Below, piece by piece: positions 1 to 7,835 of a stretch of 58,370 nt of DNA. The notes under the pieces are model-generated. The model saw nothing but the letters and a program-made list of their open reading frames with translations. It did no database searches and was not told the origin of the DNA. Numbering within the stretch: position 1 is the stretch's first letter; each line of letters begins with the position of its first letter. The translations under genes were made by a program, and so were the position numbers. Origin of the DNA: Phycisphaera sp. (GTDB lineage Bacteria > Planctomycetota > Phycisphaerae > Phycisphaerales > Zrk34); NCBI GenBank assembly GCA_016125285.1, contig WGMA01000008.1, forward strand, positions 1 to 58,370. The letters are read 5' to 3'.

Positions 1-70
1 ACTCCACCCGATCCACGAACCACGGCTCGCCCAGCCCCAGAATCTGCTGATACAAACGCTTGTCGTCCAT
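1..70 (-). CDS. ISL3-family transposase, N-terminal fragment (runs off the left edge)
   Basis: Only the first 23 codons are visible. The protein begins MDDKRLYQQILGLGEPW, resembling the N-terminus of ISL3 transposases, which often read like M-x-x-K-x-LYQQILGL-x-x-PW. A strong ribosome site (AGGAGG on the minus strand, 77-82) sits five or six bases before the ATG and fixes the start. The rest of the gene, including the DDE catalytic core, is outside the window, so intactness cannot be judged. Confidence 0.75.
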   Translation of the reverse strand, partial: MDDKRLYQQILGLGEPWFVDRVE

Positions 71-141
71 CTGGAACCTCCTGAATGGTCACCCCATCAG
101 CAGGACAAATTAACATCACCCATCATGAAACCGGAAGAGCC
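1..141 (-). mobile_element. End of an ISL3-family-like insertion sequence (partial)
   Basis: The element enters from outside the left edge. Its visible outer end is at about 141: read on the minus strand it begins GGCTCTTCCGGTTTC, which fits the GG-CTCTT-type terminal inverted repeats of ISL3 elements. The transposase start codon lies about 70 bp inside this end, a usual distance. The next eight bases outside (142-149, gataatgt) are AT-rich and have the length of an ISL3 target duplication, but the matching copy lies beyond the window. The family call rests on the IR sequence plus the transposase N-terminus. Confidence 0.7.
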
Positions 142-160
142 GATAATGTTAGGTATTTGA

Positions 161-190
161 TTGGACATCGGGACGTGGCGAGTCTATAAT
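161..190 (+). promoter_or_regulatory. Sigma-70-type promoter, TTGGAC-N18-TATAAT
   Basis: TTGGAC at 161-166 and a perfect TATAAT at 185-190 are separated by 18 bases. Transcription would start near 197 and run toward proS, giving a leader of about 570 bases. The promoter lies only 20 bp outside the insertion sequence end. It is predicted from sequence alone. Confidence 0.55.
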
Positions 191-430
191 GGAGTGACCA
201 CAAAACCGCCCGTTTTCCGGCGGAAATCGCTCGACGCGGCCGCGCGTCGAGGGTTATCGATTGCGCGAGGGGAGCCGATGAGAACCGACATCATCGAACG
301 ACGCGTCATGCGCCCATCGAACGGCGCCCGACCGCCCCGCTGCGCGCCCCGTGCGCCCCTTGCGCACCGCTCGCACTCCGCGCACGTCTCGGGCGTGCCC
401 CCACGCGTGCCCCCACGCGCGCCCCAAGCA

Positions 431-484
431 CGCCCCGAGCGCCCCGAGCGCCCCGAGCGCCCCGAGCGCCCCGAGCGCCCCGAG
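431..484 (+). repeat. Six exact tandem copies of a 9-bp unit (cgccccgag)
   Basis: Six perfect head-to-tail copies of cgccccgag occupy 431-484. The unit length is a multiple of three, so copy-number change would not shift a frame, but there is no good evidence that this DNA is translated. Confidence 0.9.
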
Positions 485-548
485 CCAGCGCCATGCGCTA
501 CCCCCCTCCCCCCTGTCCATCCACCGTCCCCCCAGGCGGCGCGGCAAC

Positions 549-588
549 AAAATGGAAAATGGAAAATGGAAAATGAACAATGGAAAAT
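549..588 (+). repeat. A-rich tandem repeat (aaaatgg units)
   Basis: Three copies of aaaatgg followed by degenerate copies (aaaatga, aatggaaaat) make an AT-rich island within very GC-rich DNA. It is similar in style to the AT-rich inverted repeat at 4158-4242. Short AT-rich repeats of this style are, to my recollection, scattered in other planctomycete intergenic regions. Confidence 0.7.
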
Positions 589-764
589 CTCCACGACCAT
601 CCCCCCCCGTGCCGCACACCGCACGAGCCCCGACGCGCCCCATCGACGCCCCCGACGCGCCCATTCGCGCCCCGCCGGCGCCCCGCGCGCGCCCCGTCAG
701 CGCCCCGCGTTTTTGGCCCGGGCCCCCGCCTGCGTTACCATTGCCCGCCACGAAGGAGTCAGCC

Positions 765-2708
765 ATGCGTTGGACACAGACGTTGATCCCCACGTTGCGA
801 CAGGTCCCCACGGAGGCCGTCGTGCCGTCGCACCAGATGATGCTCCGGGCGGGCCTGATCCAGCAGGTTGCCGCGGGGTCGTACACGTACCTGCCGCTGG
901 GCTGGCGGGTGCTGCACAAGGTCATGAACATCGTCCGCGAGGAGATGGACCGCGCCGGGGCCGCGGAGGTGCTGATGCCGGCGCTTCAGCCGCTGGAGCT
1001 CTGGGAGCAGACCGGCCGCGACGTGGCGTACGGCGAGAACCTCTTCGTCGTCAAGGACCGCCACGGCCGCAAGCAGGCCCTGGGCCCGACGCACGAGGAG
1101 GTCGTCACGTACCTGGTCAAGACCTACGTGTCGAGCTACCGCCAGCTGCCGCTGAACCTCTACCAGATCCAGACCAAGTTCCGCGACGAGTTCCGCCCGC
1201 GCTACGGCGTGCTGCGCAGCCGCGAGTTCCAGATGAAGGACGCCTACTCGTTCCACATCGAGATGGACGGCCCGGCCGGACTCAACGCCGAGTACGAGAA
1301 CATGCGTGAGGCCTACCGCCGCATCTTCACCCGCTGCGGCGTGGACTTCGTCGAGGTCGAAGCCGAGGCCGGCCCCATCGGCGGCGACGCGTCGCACGAG
1401 TTCATGGTCCTCACGCCCACCGGCGAAGACACCATCCTCTCCAACGGCGCAGGCTACGCGGCGAACATGGAGAAGTGTGAGATCGGCACGATCATGCCAA
1501 CGCTCGATGGCGATCCCACCGGCGAGTTGCAAGCGGTTGAGACGCCCAACACAACTTCGATTGATGATCTCTGTGCTCGCTGGAAACAATTCACAGGCAG
1601 TGGCAAACTCAAGCCTGAGAATACCCTAAAGACACTCATATACCGAGTTGATTTCGAGTTCCCCGCGGATATTCCGCCAACGCATCACTCTCGACAAGGA
1701 CAGCACGATTGGGTTCTTTGGGTGTGCGTTGTTCGGGGCGATCGCGAAGTTAACGAAGCCAAGCTACGTCGCGTGATTGAAAAGCGACACAAGCACGGAT
1801 CATGGGAAGACATTGATGTGCGAATCGAGTTAATCGACTTGGAAGAAGGGAAACGACTTGGGCTACCTATCGGCTATGTAGGCCCTGATATCGTGTTTGA
1901 GATTCAAAACGAAGACACTCGAACACGAATAAACACTGTCGCCGATCAAGAAATCGTCAAAAACGGTTTTTGGGTAACCGGTGCGAACCGCGACGGTGTA
2001 CATAATCGTCACTTCGACTGGTGGAGAGACTTCTTCAAACGTTATACGGGGAACTCTGTCGAAGATTCGTCAACGCTACGCGGATCAATCGCCAATTTGG
2101 TGCTAACGACAAGAAATGTTCGGATCGAAGACATCCGCAACGCCGCCGAAGGCGACCCCGCGCCGGAGTCGCGGGGCGGCGGGACACTGACCGCGTCGAA
2201 GGGCATCGAGGTCGGGCACGTGTTCAAGCTCGGGAGCAAGTATTCCAACGCGCTGGGGCTCACCGTCACCGACGAGAAGCAGGCCGAGCGTGAGGTGATC
2301 ATGGGGTGCTACGGCATCGGCGTGAACCGGATCATCGCGTCGGCGATCGAGTCGGAGCGTGGGCACGACGACGGCGGCATCGTCTGGCCGATGGCGATCG
2401 CGCCGTTCCACGTGGTCATCACGCCGATCAAGTACGAGGACGCGATGCACGACGTGGCGAACAAGCTCTACGCCGAGCTGGCCACGCACGGCGTCGACGT
2501 CCTGCTCGACGACCGCGACGAGCGGCCGGGCGTGAAGTTCAAGGACGCGGACCTGATCGGCATCCCCGTGCGCATCACCGTCGGCAACAAGGGCCTGGAG
2601 CTGGACACGCCGAGCGTCGAGTACAAGCTGCGCCACGCCGCGGAGGCGGAGATGGTGCCGGTCAACGACGTGGTCGCGCGGGTGGTGGAGCTGGTCAGGG
2701 CGCCGTGA
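765..2708 (+). CDS. proS: Prolyl-tRNA synthetase, bacterial type with editing insert
   Basis: The enzyme charges tRNA-Pro with proline in the cytoplasm. The ATG at 765 is chosen because AAGGAG lies at 753-758, six bases upstream, and because homology begins there (MRWTQTLIPTLRQ). The product is 647 residues against about 570-600 for the family. Class II motif 1 lies near residues 24-75, motif 2 near 138-163 (FRDEFRPRYGVLRSREFQMKD) and motif 3 near 514 (GCYGIGVNR); the anticodon-binding domain fills about 545-647. The YbaK-like editing insert spans about 236-458 and keeps the TLKTLIY segment expected to hold the editing lysine. The DNA of the insert (about 1500-2130) is far less GC-rich than its flanks, suggesting a mosaic gene. 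The GDPCPRCG-like cysteine site seen in many homologues is absent (GDPAPESRGGG). Confidence 0.96.
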   Translation: MRWTQTLIPTLRQVPTEAVVPSHQMMLRAGLIQQVAAGSYTYLPLGWRVLHKVMNIVREEMDRAGAAEVLMPALQPLELWEQTGRDVAYGENLFVVKDRHGRKQALGPTHEEVVTYLVKTYVSSYRQLPLNLYQIQTKFRDEFRPRYGVLRSREFQMKDAYSFHIEMDGPAGLNAEYENMREAYRRIFTRCGVDFVEVEAEAGPIGGDASHEFMVLTPTGEDTILSNGAGYAANMEKCEIGTIMPTLDGDPTGELQAVETPNTTSIDDLCARWKQFTGSGKLKPENTLKTLIYRVDFEFPADIPPTHHSRQGQHDWVLWVCVVRGDREVNEAKLRRVIEKRHKHGSWEDIDVRIELIDLEEGKRLGLPIGYVGPDIVFEIQNEDTRTRINTVADQEIVKNGFWVTGANRDGVHNRHFDWWRDFFKRYTGNSVEDSSTLRGSIANLVLTTRNVRIEDIRNAAEGDPAPESRGGGTLTASKGIEVGHVFKLGSKYSNALGLTVTDEKQAEREVIMGCYGIGVNRIIASAIESERGHDDGGIVWPMAIAPFHVVITPIKYEDAMHDVANKLYAELATHGVDVLLDDRDERPGVKFKDADLIGIPVRITVGNKGLELDTPSVEYKLRHAAEAEMVPVNDVVARVVELVRAP

Positions 2709-2742
2709 ATCAACACCACGACGGCGTCATTGGGGGTTGAGC

Positions 2743-3555
2743 ATGTTCATCGTCTGGGGTTCGCGAATCACGCGTCGGTCCGTCGGCCGCATCGCCGCGT
2801 TCTGCCCGATATGCGGCGAGGTGAAGCCGTTCTCGCTCAAGCGGGTCGGCAAGGTCGGCCACATCTACTACATCTCGTTCGGCCAGGGCGAAACGGTCGG
2901 CTACGAGGGGCGATGCGAGACGTGCCGGGCGCAGGTCTGGGTCGATCCCTACGAATACGAGGACACGCCGAAAGATCGCTCGCTATCGCTGGACGCGTTG
3001 CGCAGCCTCGCGTTGCCGTCGCACGCCGAACACATGCGCCAGCTCGAAGAACGCGAGCGGCTGGCGCGACGCGGCGAGATCAGCGAGGAAGACCGATTCG
3101 ACCGGATGCTCGAGCCGTTCCTCATGGTTGAGAAGATGGTCGCGCCACGCACCGGCGAAACGTGCTTCGATAAGCAGAGCGGCCTGGGCTGCCTGTTCGT
3201 CGTCGCGGTCGTGTTCGCCGCCATCGGCCTGGCGACGATGGTCGAGAAGAACGACGACCTGGCCGGGATGATCGCGGTGATCGGTGCGATCGTCGCCGTG
3301 GCGGGCGCCCTGTTTACGCTCGTATCGCTCGCGACGGACGTGGGCCGGTTCGTGCGCAAGCGCGGGGTCCCGCTGATCGTTGCGTCGCTCAAGCCGCTGG
3401 CGCCTCGCCTGGAGGAGCTCGAGCGGGTGATACGATACCTCAAGGAGTCGCGCATGGTTGTCGGCAAAAAGATCAAGGCGCGGAAGCTGTACGCCGCGAT
3501 CCAGAAAGCGACCGGGCGGGCGATCGACGAAGACGGCGCACCGGAACAGCGGTGA
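2743..3555 (+). CDS. Membrane protein with N-terminal zinc ribbon, unknown function
   Basis: A 270-residue protein I do not recognise. Near the N-terminus it has a four-cysteine zinc-ribbon pattern (CPIC at 21-24, CETC at 58-61). A charged helical stretch follows, then two hydrophobic segments between about residues 147 and 195 and a basic tail. It probably sits in the inner membrane with both ends in the cytoplasm. The ATG at 2743 is preferred, with GGGGG at 2732-2736 as ribosome site; a TTG at 2737 would add two residues. It follows proS by 34 bp and could be co-transcribed, though nothing ties it to translation. Confidence 0.75.
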   Translation: MFIVWGSRITRRSVGRIAAFCPICGEVKPFSLKRVGKVGHIYYISFGQGETVGYEGRCETCRAQVWVDPYEYEDTPKDRSLSLDALRSLALPSHAEHMRQLEERERLARRGEISEEDRFDRMLEPFLMVEKMVAPRTGETCFDKQSGLGCLFVVAVVFAAIGLATMVEKNDDLAGMIAVIGAIVAVAGALFTLVSLATDVGRFVRKRGVPLIVASLKPLAPRLEELERVIRYLKESRMVVGKKIKARKLYAAIQKATGRAIDEDGAPEQR

Positions 3556-3584
3556 AGGTTTCGCCGATCGCTTGATGCGTTCGA

Positions 3585-3590
3585 TATACT
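3585..3590 (+). promoter_or_regulatory. Possible -10 element (TATACT)
   Basis: TATACT lies 30 bp before the ACT-domain gene; no good -35 element is visible. Transcription would start near 3597, giving a short leader that contains the AAGGGG ribosome site. Confidence 0.35.
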
Positions 3591-3619
3591 GATAACGTCC
3601 GACAGCTAAGGGGCCACCC

Positions 3620-4129
3620 ATGTCGCAATCACCCGGTGCACCGATCGACTTCGAGGTAGAGTTCGGCTACAGCCCGCCGATGTGCACGCAGTTCAGCGTG
3701 TTCCTCGACAACCGCATCGGCAAGCTGTACGAGCTGGTCGAGGTGTTCGACGGTCAGCCCATCCGCATCGTGGCGTTCAGCGTGCTCGACTCGTCGGACC
3801 ACGCGGTGGTGCGGCTCGTGACGACCAAGGCCGAGCGCGCCCGGCAGATGCTCGACGACGCGCATTTTCCTTACGCGGAGTCGGAGATCCTCGTTGTTGA
3901 GCTCGGGGCGCACCAGCGGATGACGCAGATGTGCATCGCCCTGCTTTCGGCGGAGCTGAACATCGACTACGCCTACCCGCTGATGACGCGCCCGCACGGC
4001 GCGGCGACCATCGCGATCCACTGCGAGGACCCGGTGCTCGCGGGGCAGATCCTCAACCGCAAGGGCTTCGGCCTCGTCAGCGAGGCGCAGCTCAGCGACG
4101 CCGCGGGCGGCGACACGCCGATGGCATAG
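3620..4129 (+). CDS. Double ACT-domain protein
   Basis: A 169-residue cytoplasmic protein made almost wholly of two ACT-like folds (about 21-88 and 95-155). The first begins TQFSVFLDNRIGKLYELVEVF, the typical ACT beta-alpha start with an N-R-x-G-x-L ligand-loop pattern. ACT domains bind amino acids or similar small ligands, so a regulatory role is likely; the specific partner is unknown. No catalytic domain is present. AAGGGG precedes the ATG. It faces the sulfatase gene tail to tail. Confidence 0.8.
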   Translation: MSQSPGAPIDFEVEFGYSPPMCTQFSVFLDNRIGKLYELVEVFDGQPIRIVAFSVLDSSDHAVVRLVTTKAERARQMLDDAHFPYAESEILVVELGAHQRMTQMCIALLSAELNIDYAYPLMTRPHGAATIAIHCEDPVLAGQILNRKGFGLVSEAQLSDAAGGDTPMA

Positions 4130-4157
4130 GACGCGGGGCACGGGGAGTTTCGATTTT

Positions 4158-4242
4158 GATTTTTGAATTTCGATCTGGGGGGACACAGCATGGTCTGCGC
4201 GCGCAGGGGCAATCAAAAATCGAAAATCAGAATTCAAAAATC
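4158..4242. terminator. AT-rich inverted repeat between convergent genes
   Basis: Perfect 12-bp arms (gatttttgaatt at 4158-4169, aattcaaaaatc at 4231-4242) flank a spacer of about 60 bp that contains further TTTTGATTTTT/AATCAAAAATC matches. It lies between the ends of two convergent genes and overlaps the stop codon of the minus-strand sulfatase. A bidirectional transcription-end signal is the natural reading, but the loop is longer than in a classic intrinsic terminator. Confidence 0.4.
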
Positions 4243-6097
4243 ATTCCGCGAGGTACTCGAGTCGCCGGTCGACCTCGCCGCCGGCGGCCTTGACGTCCTT
4301 CTTGGTGATGTGGAACTTGTAGCCGCAGTCGTCGCGGAGGTAGACCACGCCGTTGAGCGTGATGAGCGACTCGGCGGGCGAGTGGGAGTTCTTCAGCACG
4401 TCCATGAGCGTCGGCACGGGGTCCGCGGCGTGGATGCGGCCGAGGAACTCCGCGGCGCGCACACGCACCAGAGGCTCGCTGTCATCCAGCAGCTTCTTCG
4501 CCTCGTCGACCAGCGGCCGGGCCGTCTCGCCGAGCACCGCGCAGTCGGTCGCCGCCCAGTAGCGGTCCCAGCGGTTGTCCGAGTGCATCGCCTCGATGAG
4601 CCGCGGCTTGGCCTCCTCGAACGGCAGCAGCGCCAGGTTCGCCACGCCGATCAGCCGATCGATCTCCTTCGCGTGCGCCTCGGCGAACGACTGCGGGTTC
4701 GCCACGGCCTCGTCGATCAGGTAGCTCTCGGGATACAGGCTCAGGTCGTGGATCGACGAGAGCTTGTCCGTGAGCCGGTCGCGCATCATCTTCAGCTGCT
4801 CGCCGTACTTCGGATCGCCGGCGAGGTTGTGCAGTTCCCACGGATCGGTCGCGATGTCGTACAACGCCTCGGCGGGCTTGGACTCGAAGAACTCGGACTG
4901 CTCGGCGTTGAGTTTGCCGGCCTTGAACATCTCGCGCCACTGCACGTAGCCGAGCTGCTTGTAGCGGTAGTTGTTCTGCAGGCCGTCGGGGTAGTAGCCC
5001 TGGAAGAACCTCATGTACTTCAGGTCGCCCTTGCGCAGCGTGCGGACAAACTCGTAGCGTTCGTCCATGCGGTCGGCGTAGCCGAACGTCTCGTCGCGTT
5101 TGTTGAGGTCGGCGAGCGAGATGTCCTTGCCGAGGAACGGCGTGCCGCTCATGTGCTGGGGCACGTCGACGCCGGCGAGGTGCAGCAGCGTGGGGCCGAA
5201 GTCGACGAACTCGACGAATCCGCCGACGCGCGTGCCGGGCTTCATCGCGGGGTCGAGCAGGTTCTGGAAGTTCTTGGGGACGTAGACGACGAGCGCGGTC
5301 TGCAGGCCGCGGTTGTAGGCGTAGCCCTTCGATCCGGGCAGCACGCCGCCGTGGTCGCCGAAGTAGAAGATGAACGTGTCGTCGAGCAGGCCGTCGGCGC
5401 GGAGCTTGCCGACGGTGTCACCGACGATGTCGTCGATGACCATGATCTTGTCGTGGTAGCGGGCGACGGTGTAGCGGAACAGGTCGGTGTCGGGGTGATA
5501 CGGCCAGACCTTCACGGAGTTGATGTCGGTCTTGAGGTGGTCGCTGTGCCACTGCTGCTCGGTAAAGTGCAGGCACGACTCGTGCGACTCGGTGTGCGTT
5601 TCCATGTGGAAGAACGGCTGCGACTTGTCCTTGCGTTCGCGCCACGAGGCCTTCTTGGAGGAATCGTCCCACGCGACCTTGATCGATCGGTCGACGTTGT
5701 AGTCGGTCTTCGAGTTGTTGGTCGTGAAGTAGCCCGCGTCTTGCAGGTACTCCTGGAACAGCTTCCAGCCCTCGGGCAGGGTGACGCGCTGGATCTTGCG
5801 GTGGAACTGCGTGCCGATGCGCGGGGCGTAGACGGAGGTCGCGAGGGTGGTGCGGGCCACGGAGCAGACCGGCGCGTTGGAGAACGCGTGATCGAAGATC
5901 AGGCCGTGCTCGGCGAGCTTCTCGATGTTCGGCGTCGGCGCGCCGGTGGGGTCGTACATCCGCAGGTAGTCCTGCGAGTTGTCCTCGCTGAGGATGAATA
6001 CGAAGTTGGGCTTGTCGGCGGCGAGCGTCGCGGCGGCCGGGACGAACGCGGCGAGCGTCAACACGAGGGCGAGGGCACAGCGGGCGAGATGATTCAT
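4241..6097 (-). CDS. Secreted sulfatase with C-terminal HEAT-like repeats
   Basis: A formylglycine-dependent type I sulfatase, predicted to hydrolyse sulfate esters or sulfamates on polysaccharides outside the cytoplasm. It has 618 residues with a signal peptide (about 1-27, ending LAAD). The metal-site start is FILSEDN (34-40). The active-site motif is C78-S-V-A-R82: the cysteine and arginine are kept, but the usual third-position proline or alanine is valine. GDHGG follows later. About residues 500-575 form HEAT-like helices (DNRWDRYWAATDCAVLG, EPLVRVRAAEFLGRIH). It is downstream of the M14 peptidase gene on the same strand, 75 bp apart. The substrate cannot be told from sequence. Confidence 0.93.
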   Translation of the reverse strand: MNHLARCALALVLTLAAFVPAAATLAADKPNFVFILSEDNSQDYLRMYDPTGAPTPNIEKLAEHGLIFDHAFSNAPVCSVARTTLATSVYAPRIGTQFHRKIQRVTLPEGWKLFQEYLQDAGYFTTNNSKTDYNVDRSIKVAWDDSSKKASWRERKDKSQPFFHMETHTESHESCLHFTEQQWHSDHLKTDINSVKVWPYHPDTDLFRYTVARYHDKIMVIDDIVGDTVGKLRADGLLDDTFIFYFGDHGGVLPGSKGYAYNRGLQTALVVYVPKNFQNLLDPAMKPGTRVGGFVEFVDFGPTLLHLAGVDVPQHMSGTPFLGKDISLADLNKRDETFGYADRMDERYEFVRTLRKGDLKYMRFFQGYYPDGLQNNYRYKQLGYVQWREMFKAGKLNAEQSEFFESKPAEALYDIATDPWELHNLAGDPKYGEQLKMMRDRLTDKLSSIHDLSLYPESYLIDEAVANPQSFAEAHAKEIDRLIGVANLALLPFEEAKPRLIEAMHSDNRWDRYWAATDCAVLGETARPLVDEAKKLLDDSEPLVRVRAAEFLGRIHAADPVPTLMDVLKNSHSPAESLITLNGVVYLRDDCGYKFHITKKDVKAAGGEVDRRLEYLAE

Positions 6098-6172
6098 GCT
6101 GATTGTCCAATCGGTGAGTGTAATGACGCGTGGCGGGCACGCGGCGAGCCTGCGGAGGAGCGCACCGATCGC

Positions 6173-7423
6173 CTACTCCGAGGTGTGCTCCCGCAGATAA
6201 CGTTCGATGGCGCGACCTTGTTGCATGCCCACGGCAAGATAGCCTTCCGTGGTCGAGCTCGGCGTGTTCCACGCGGTTTCGAGCGTGACGGACACGACGT
6301 GCTTGTGGGCGTGGAAGGTGACCCAGTTCTTGGAGATGTAACGCCAGAGCTTGTGGTAGCTGGCGCCGGACTCGCGGAGCTTGTCGGACAGCTTGAGCGG
6401 GCCGCTGATCTCCGTGAGGCCGGCCGCGACGAAGCGGTCGAGGTTGGCCTGGGCCTCGGCGGACAGGTCCTCGCGGGGGCTGATGAAGTAGAACGGCTGC
6501 TTGTCGCCGGCGCCGGGGTTGTGCAGGTCGAGGAACAGATCGAATCGCCCGGTCGCGTCGAGCGCGGCGATGCGCTGCTGGGCGGCGCGGACGGTGGCGT
6601 AGTGCGGGTCGTCGGACCAGTCGCGGTTGTGGTCGTGCGGGAGGCCTTCCTTGCCGCCGTTGCCGACCGCGGTGTTGTCGATGTCCATGATCGGCACGAC
6701 GTAAACGATCGCCATCGATCGCAGCGACACGGCGTGCTCCTCGTCGCTGAGCAGCCAGTCGACGAAGCCCTTGCAGACCCAGCTCGACCCGGCCTCCCAC
6801 GCGTGCTGCCGCGCCTCGACCCAGATGTAGCGACGATTCGCGTCGTCGAATCTGCCGTCCTGGGTGATGCGCATCGCGGGCGCGGGCCGACCCTCGTTCG
6901 TCTTGCACAGCTCGAACGCCTCGGCGTGCGGGCTGTGCTCGGCGGCGGTGTGCACGAGCCGCGCGGCGTCGGCCGGGGTGAACGGCGGGCCCCACGCGAG
7001 CCAGATCGTCTCGGCGTCGGGTTCGACGTGATAGGTCATCGAGCCGCCGTCGCGTTTGCCCGGCTCGGTGTGACGCCACGTGTGACCGTTCGTGCTGTAA
7101 GTGGCGCGGTCGGGCAGCGTCCACGACCAGTGCAGCGGGCTGCCGTCGGCCTGCTTCATCTGCGAGCCGTCGACACGCAGGGTCAGCGCCGCGCCCGGTT
7201 GCACGCCGTCGACGCGCAGGTACCACCAGCAGGGCCAGCCGCGTTTCGCGTCGCCGCCCGGCCGGATCACGATCGCGCGCGCCGCCTGATCGACCGACAC
7301 CACCTGCGCCGAGCCGCCCTCGAAGTCGGTCGCGACGGACAGGTCCGCGGCTCGGGCGACGCAGACGGCCCCGCCGATGATGATCGGCGTCATCCAAGCC
7401 AGCATGCGGGATCTCACGTGCAT
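6173..7423 (-). CDS. Secreted M14-type zinc carboxypeptidase
   Basis: A predicted exported metallopeptidase of the M14 (Nna1-like) group, 416 residues from the ATG at 7423. A signal peptide spans about 1-25 (MTPIIIGGAVCVARA|AD). A beta-rich domain of about 170 residues comes first, as in M14_N proteins. Zinc ligands are read as H207 and E210 (RQHAWE) and H301 (DLHNPG), with E382 (TLETAWNT) as catalytic base. These spacings fit the family. An upstream GTG at 7450 would add nine residues but falls on the far side of a TATAAT box, so 7423 is preferred. The mRNA then looks leaderless. It probably works on peptides or peptidoglycan-derived amides; the substrate is unknown. Confidence 0.85.
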   Translation of the reverse strand: MHVRSRMLAWMTPIIIGGAVCVARAADLSVATDFEGGSAQVVSVDQAARAIVIRPGGDAKRGWPCWWYLRVDGVQPGAALTLRVDGSQMKQADGSPLHWSWTLPDRATYSTNGHTWRHTEPGKRDGGSMTYHVEPDAETIWLAWGPPFTPADAARLVHTAAEHSPHAEAFELCKTNEGRPAPAMRITQDGRFDDANRRYIWVEARQHAWEAGSSWVCKGFVDWLLSDEEHAVSLRSMAIVYVVPIMDIDNTAVGNGGKEGLPHDHNRDWSDDPHYATVRAAQQRIAALDATGRFDLFLDLHNPGAGDKQPFYFISPREDLSAEAQANLDRFVAAGLTEISGPLKLSDKLRESGASYHKLWRYISKNWVTFHAHKHVVSVTLETAWNTPSSTTEGYLAVGMQQGRAIERYLREHTSE

Positions 7424-7429
7424 GGGCTG

Positions 7430-7435
7430 ATTATA
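7430..7435 (-). promoter_or_regulatory. -10 box TATAAT for the M14 peptidase gene
   Basis: A perfect TATAAT on the minus strand ends six bases before the ATG at 7423. By normal -10 geometry, transcription would start on the A of that ATG. No Shine-Dalgarno stands at the right distance and no clear -35 is visible. Confidence 0.5.
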
Positions 7436-7588
7436 AGCACCTCCGCCCACACATCCACGCGAACGCCTCGATCTATGGTCGAACTACGCAGATGCGATTC
7501 AGACGGTGTCCGATGGCCGGCCGCGTCCGGCCGCGCAACACTGAACTATGCGGTCCTCGCAACGATAGACCGCGAAAGGAGTGCGAAG

Positions 7589-7804
7589 ATGCTTCATCTC
7601 GAAGAAGGACAGTGTGGCCTGTGCACGCATTTCGGCGAGCGCCACCCCGCCGAGCGACACCTCGTGGCGATCCGCAAGACGCACGAGGCGCCGGAGACGT
7701 TCGTCGATGAGTGCGATCACCCGAAGCACATGGCGTTGCATCTGATGGTGACGCCGGCGAGCGGCTGCGACGGGTTCATGCCGGTTGAGCACCGCGGCGA
7801 TTAA
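7589..7804 (+). CDS. Small Cys-rich conserved-type protein
   Basis: A 71-residue protein beginning MLHLEEGQCGLCTHFGE, with four cysteines (a CGLC pair near the start, one in the middle, one near the end) and several histidines that could bind a metal. AAAGGAG at 7575-7581 is well placed before the ATG at 7589. I recall similar small proteins from other planctomycetes but know no function. It stands alone between two minus-strand genes. Confidence 0.75.
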   Translation: MLHLEEGQCGLCTHFGERHPAERHLVAIRKTHEAPETFVDECDHPKHMALHLMVTPASGCDGFMPVEHRGD

Positions 7805-7835
7805 GTGTGCGGGCGAAGCGCGCGAAGCGGCGCGT

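Larger units (their letters stand above)
191..764 (+). other. Long C-rich low-complexity leader upstream of proS
   Basis: No convincing gene was found in this stretch. From about 310 to 720 it is dominated by GCGCCCC/CGCCCC words, with many runs of four or more C. The minus strand therefore carries repeated G-runs that could form G-quadruplexes. Embedded are a 9-bp tandem repeat (431-484) and an A-rich repeat (549-588). Open frames here translate to Pro/Arg/Ala-rich low-complexity sequence in several frames, as composition alone would produce. Confidence 0.6.

Noticed and set aside
351-764. Upstream in-frame extension of proS by 138 codons
   Set aside because: It translates to Pro/Arg/Ala low-complexity sequence, while family homology and an AAGGAG site both fix the start at 765.
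4163-7804. A very long plus-strand open frame opposite the sulfatase and peptidase genes
   Set aside because: Its translation is low-complexity Val/Arg/Gly/Asp text without domains, and it is antisense to two clear genes. Only its last 71 codons, with their own ribosome site at 7575, are kept as a gene.
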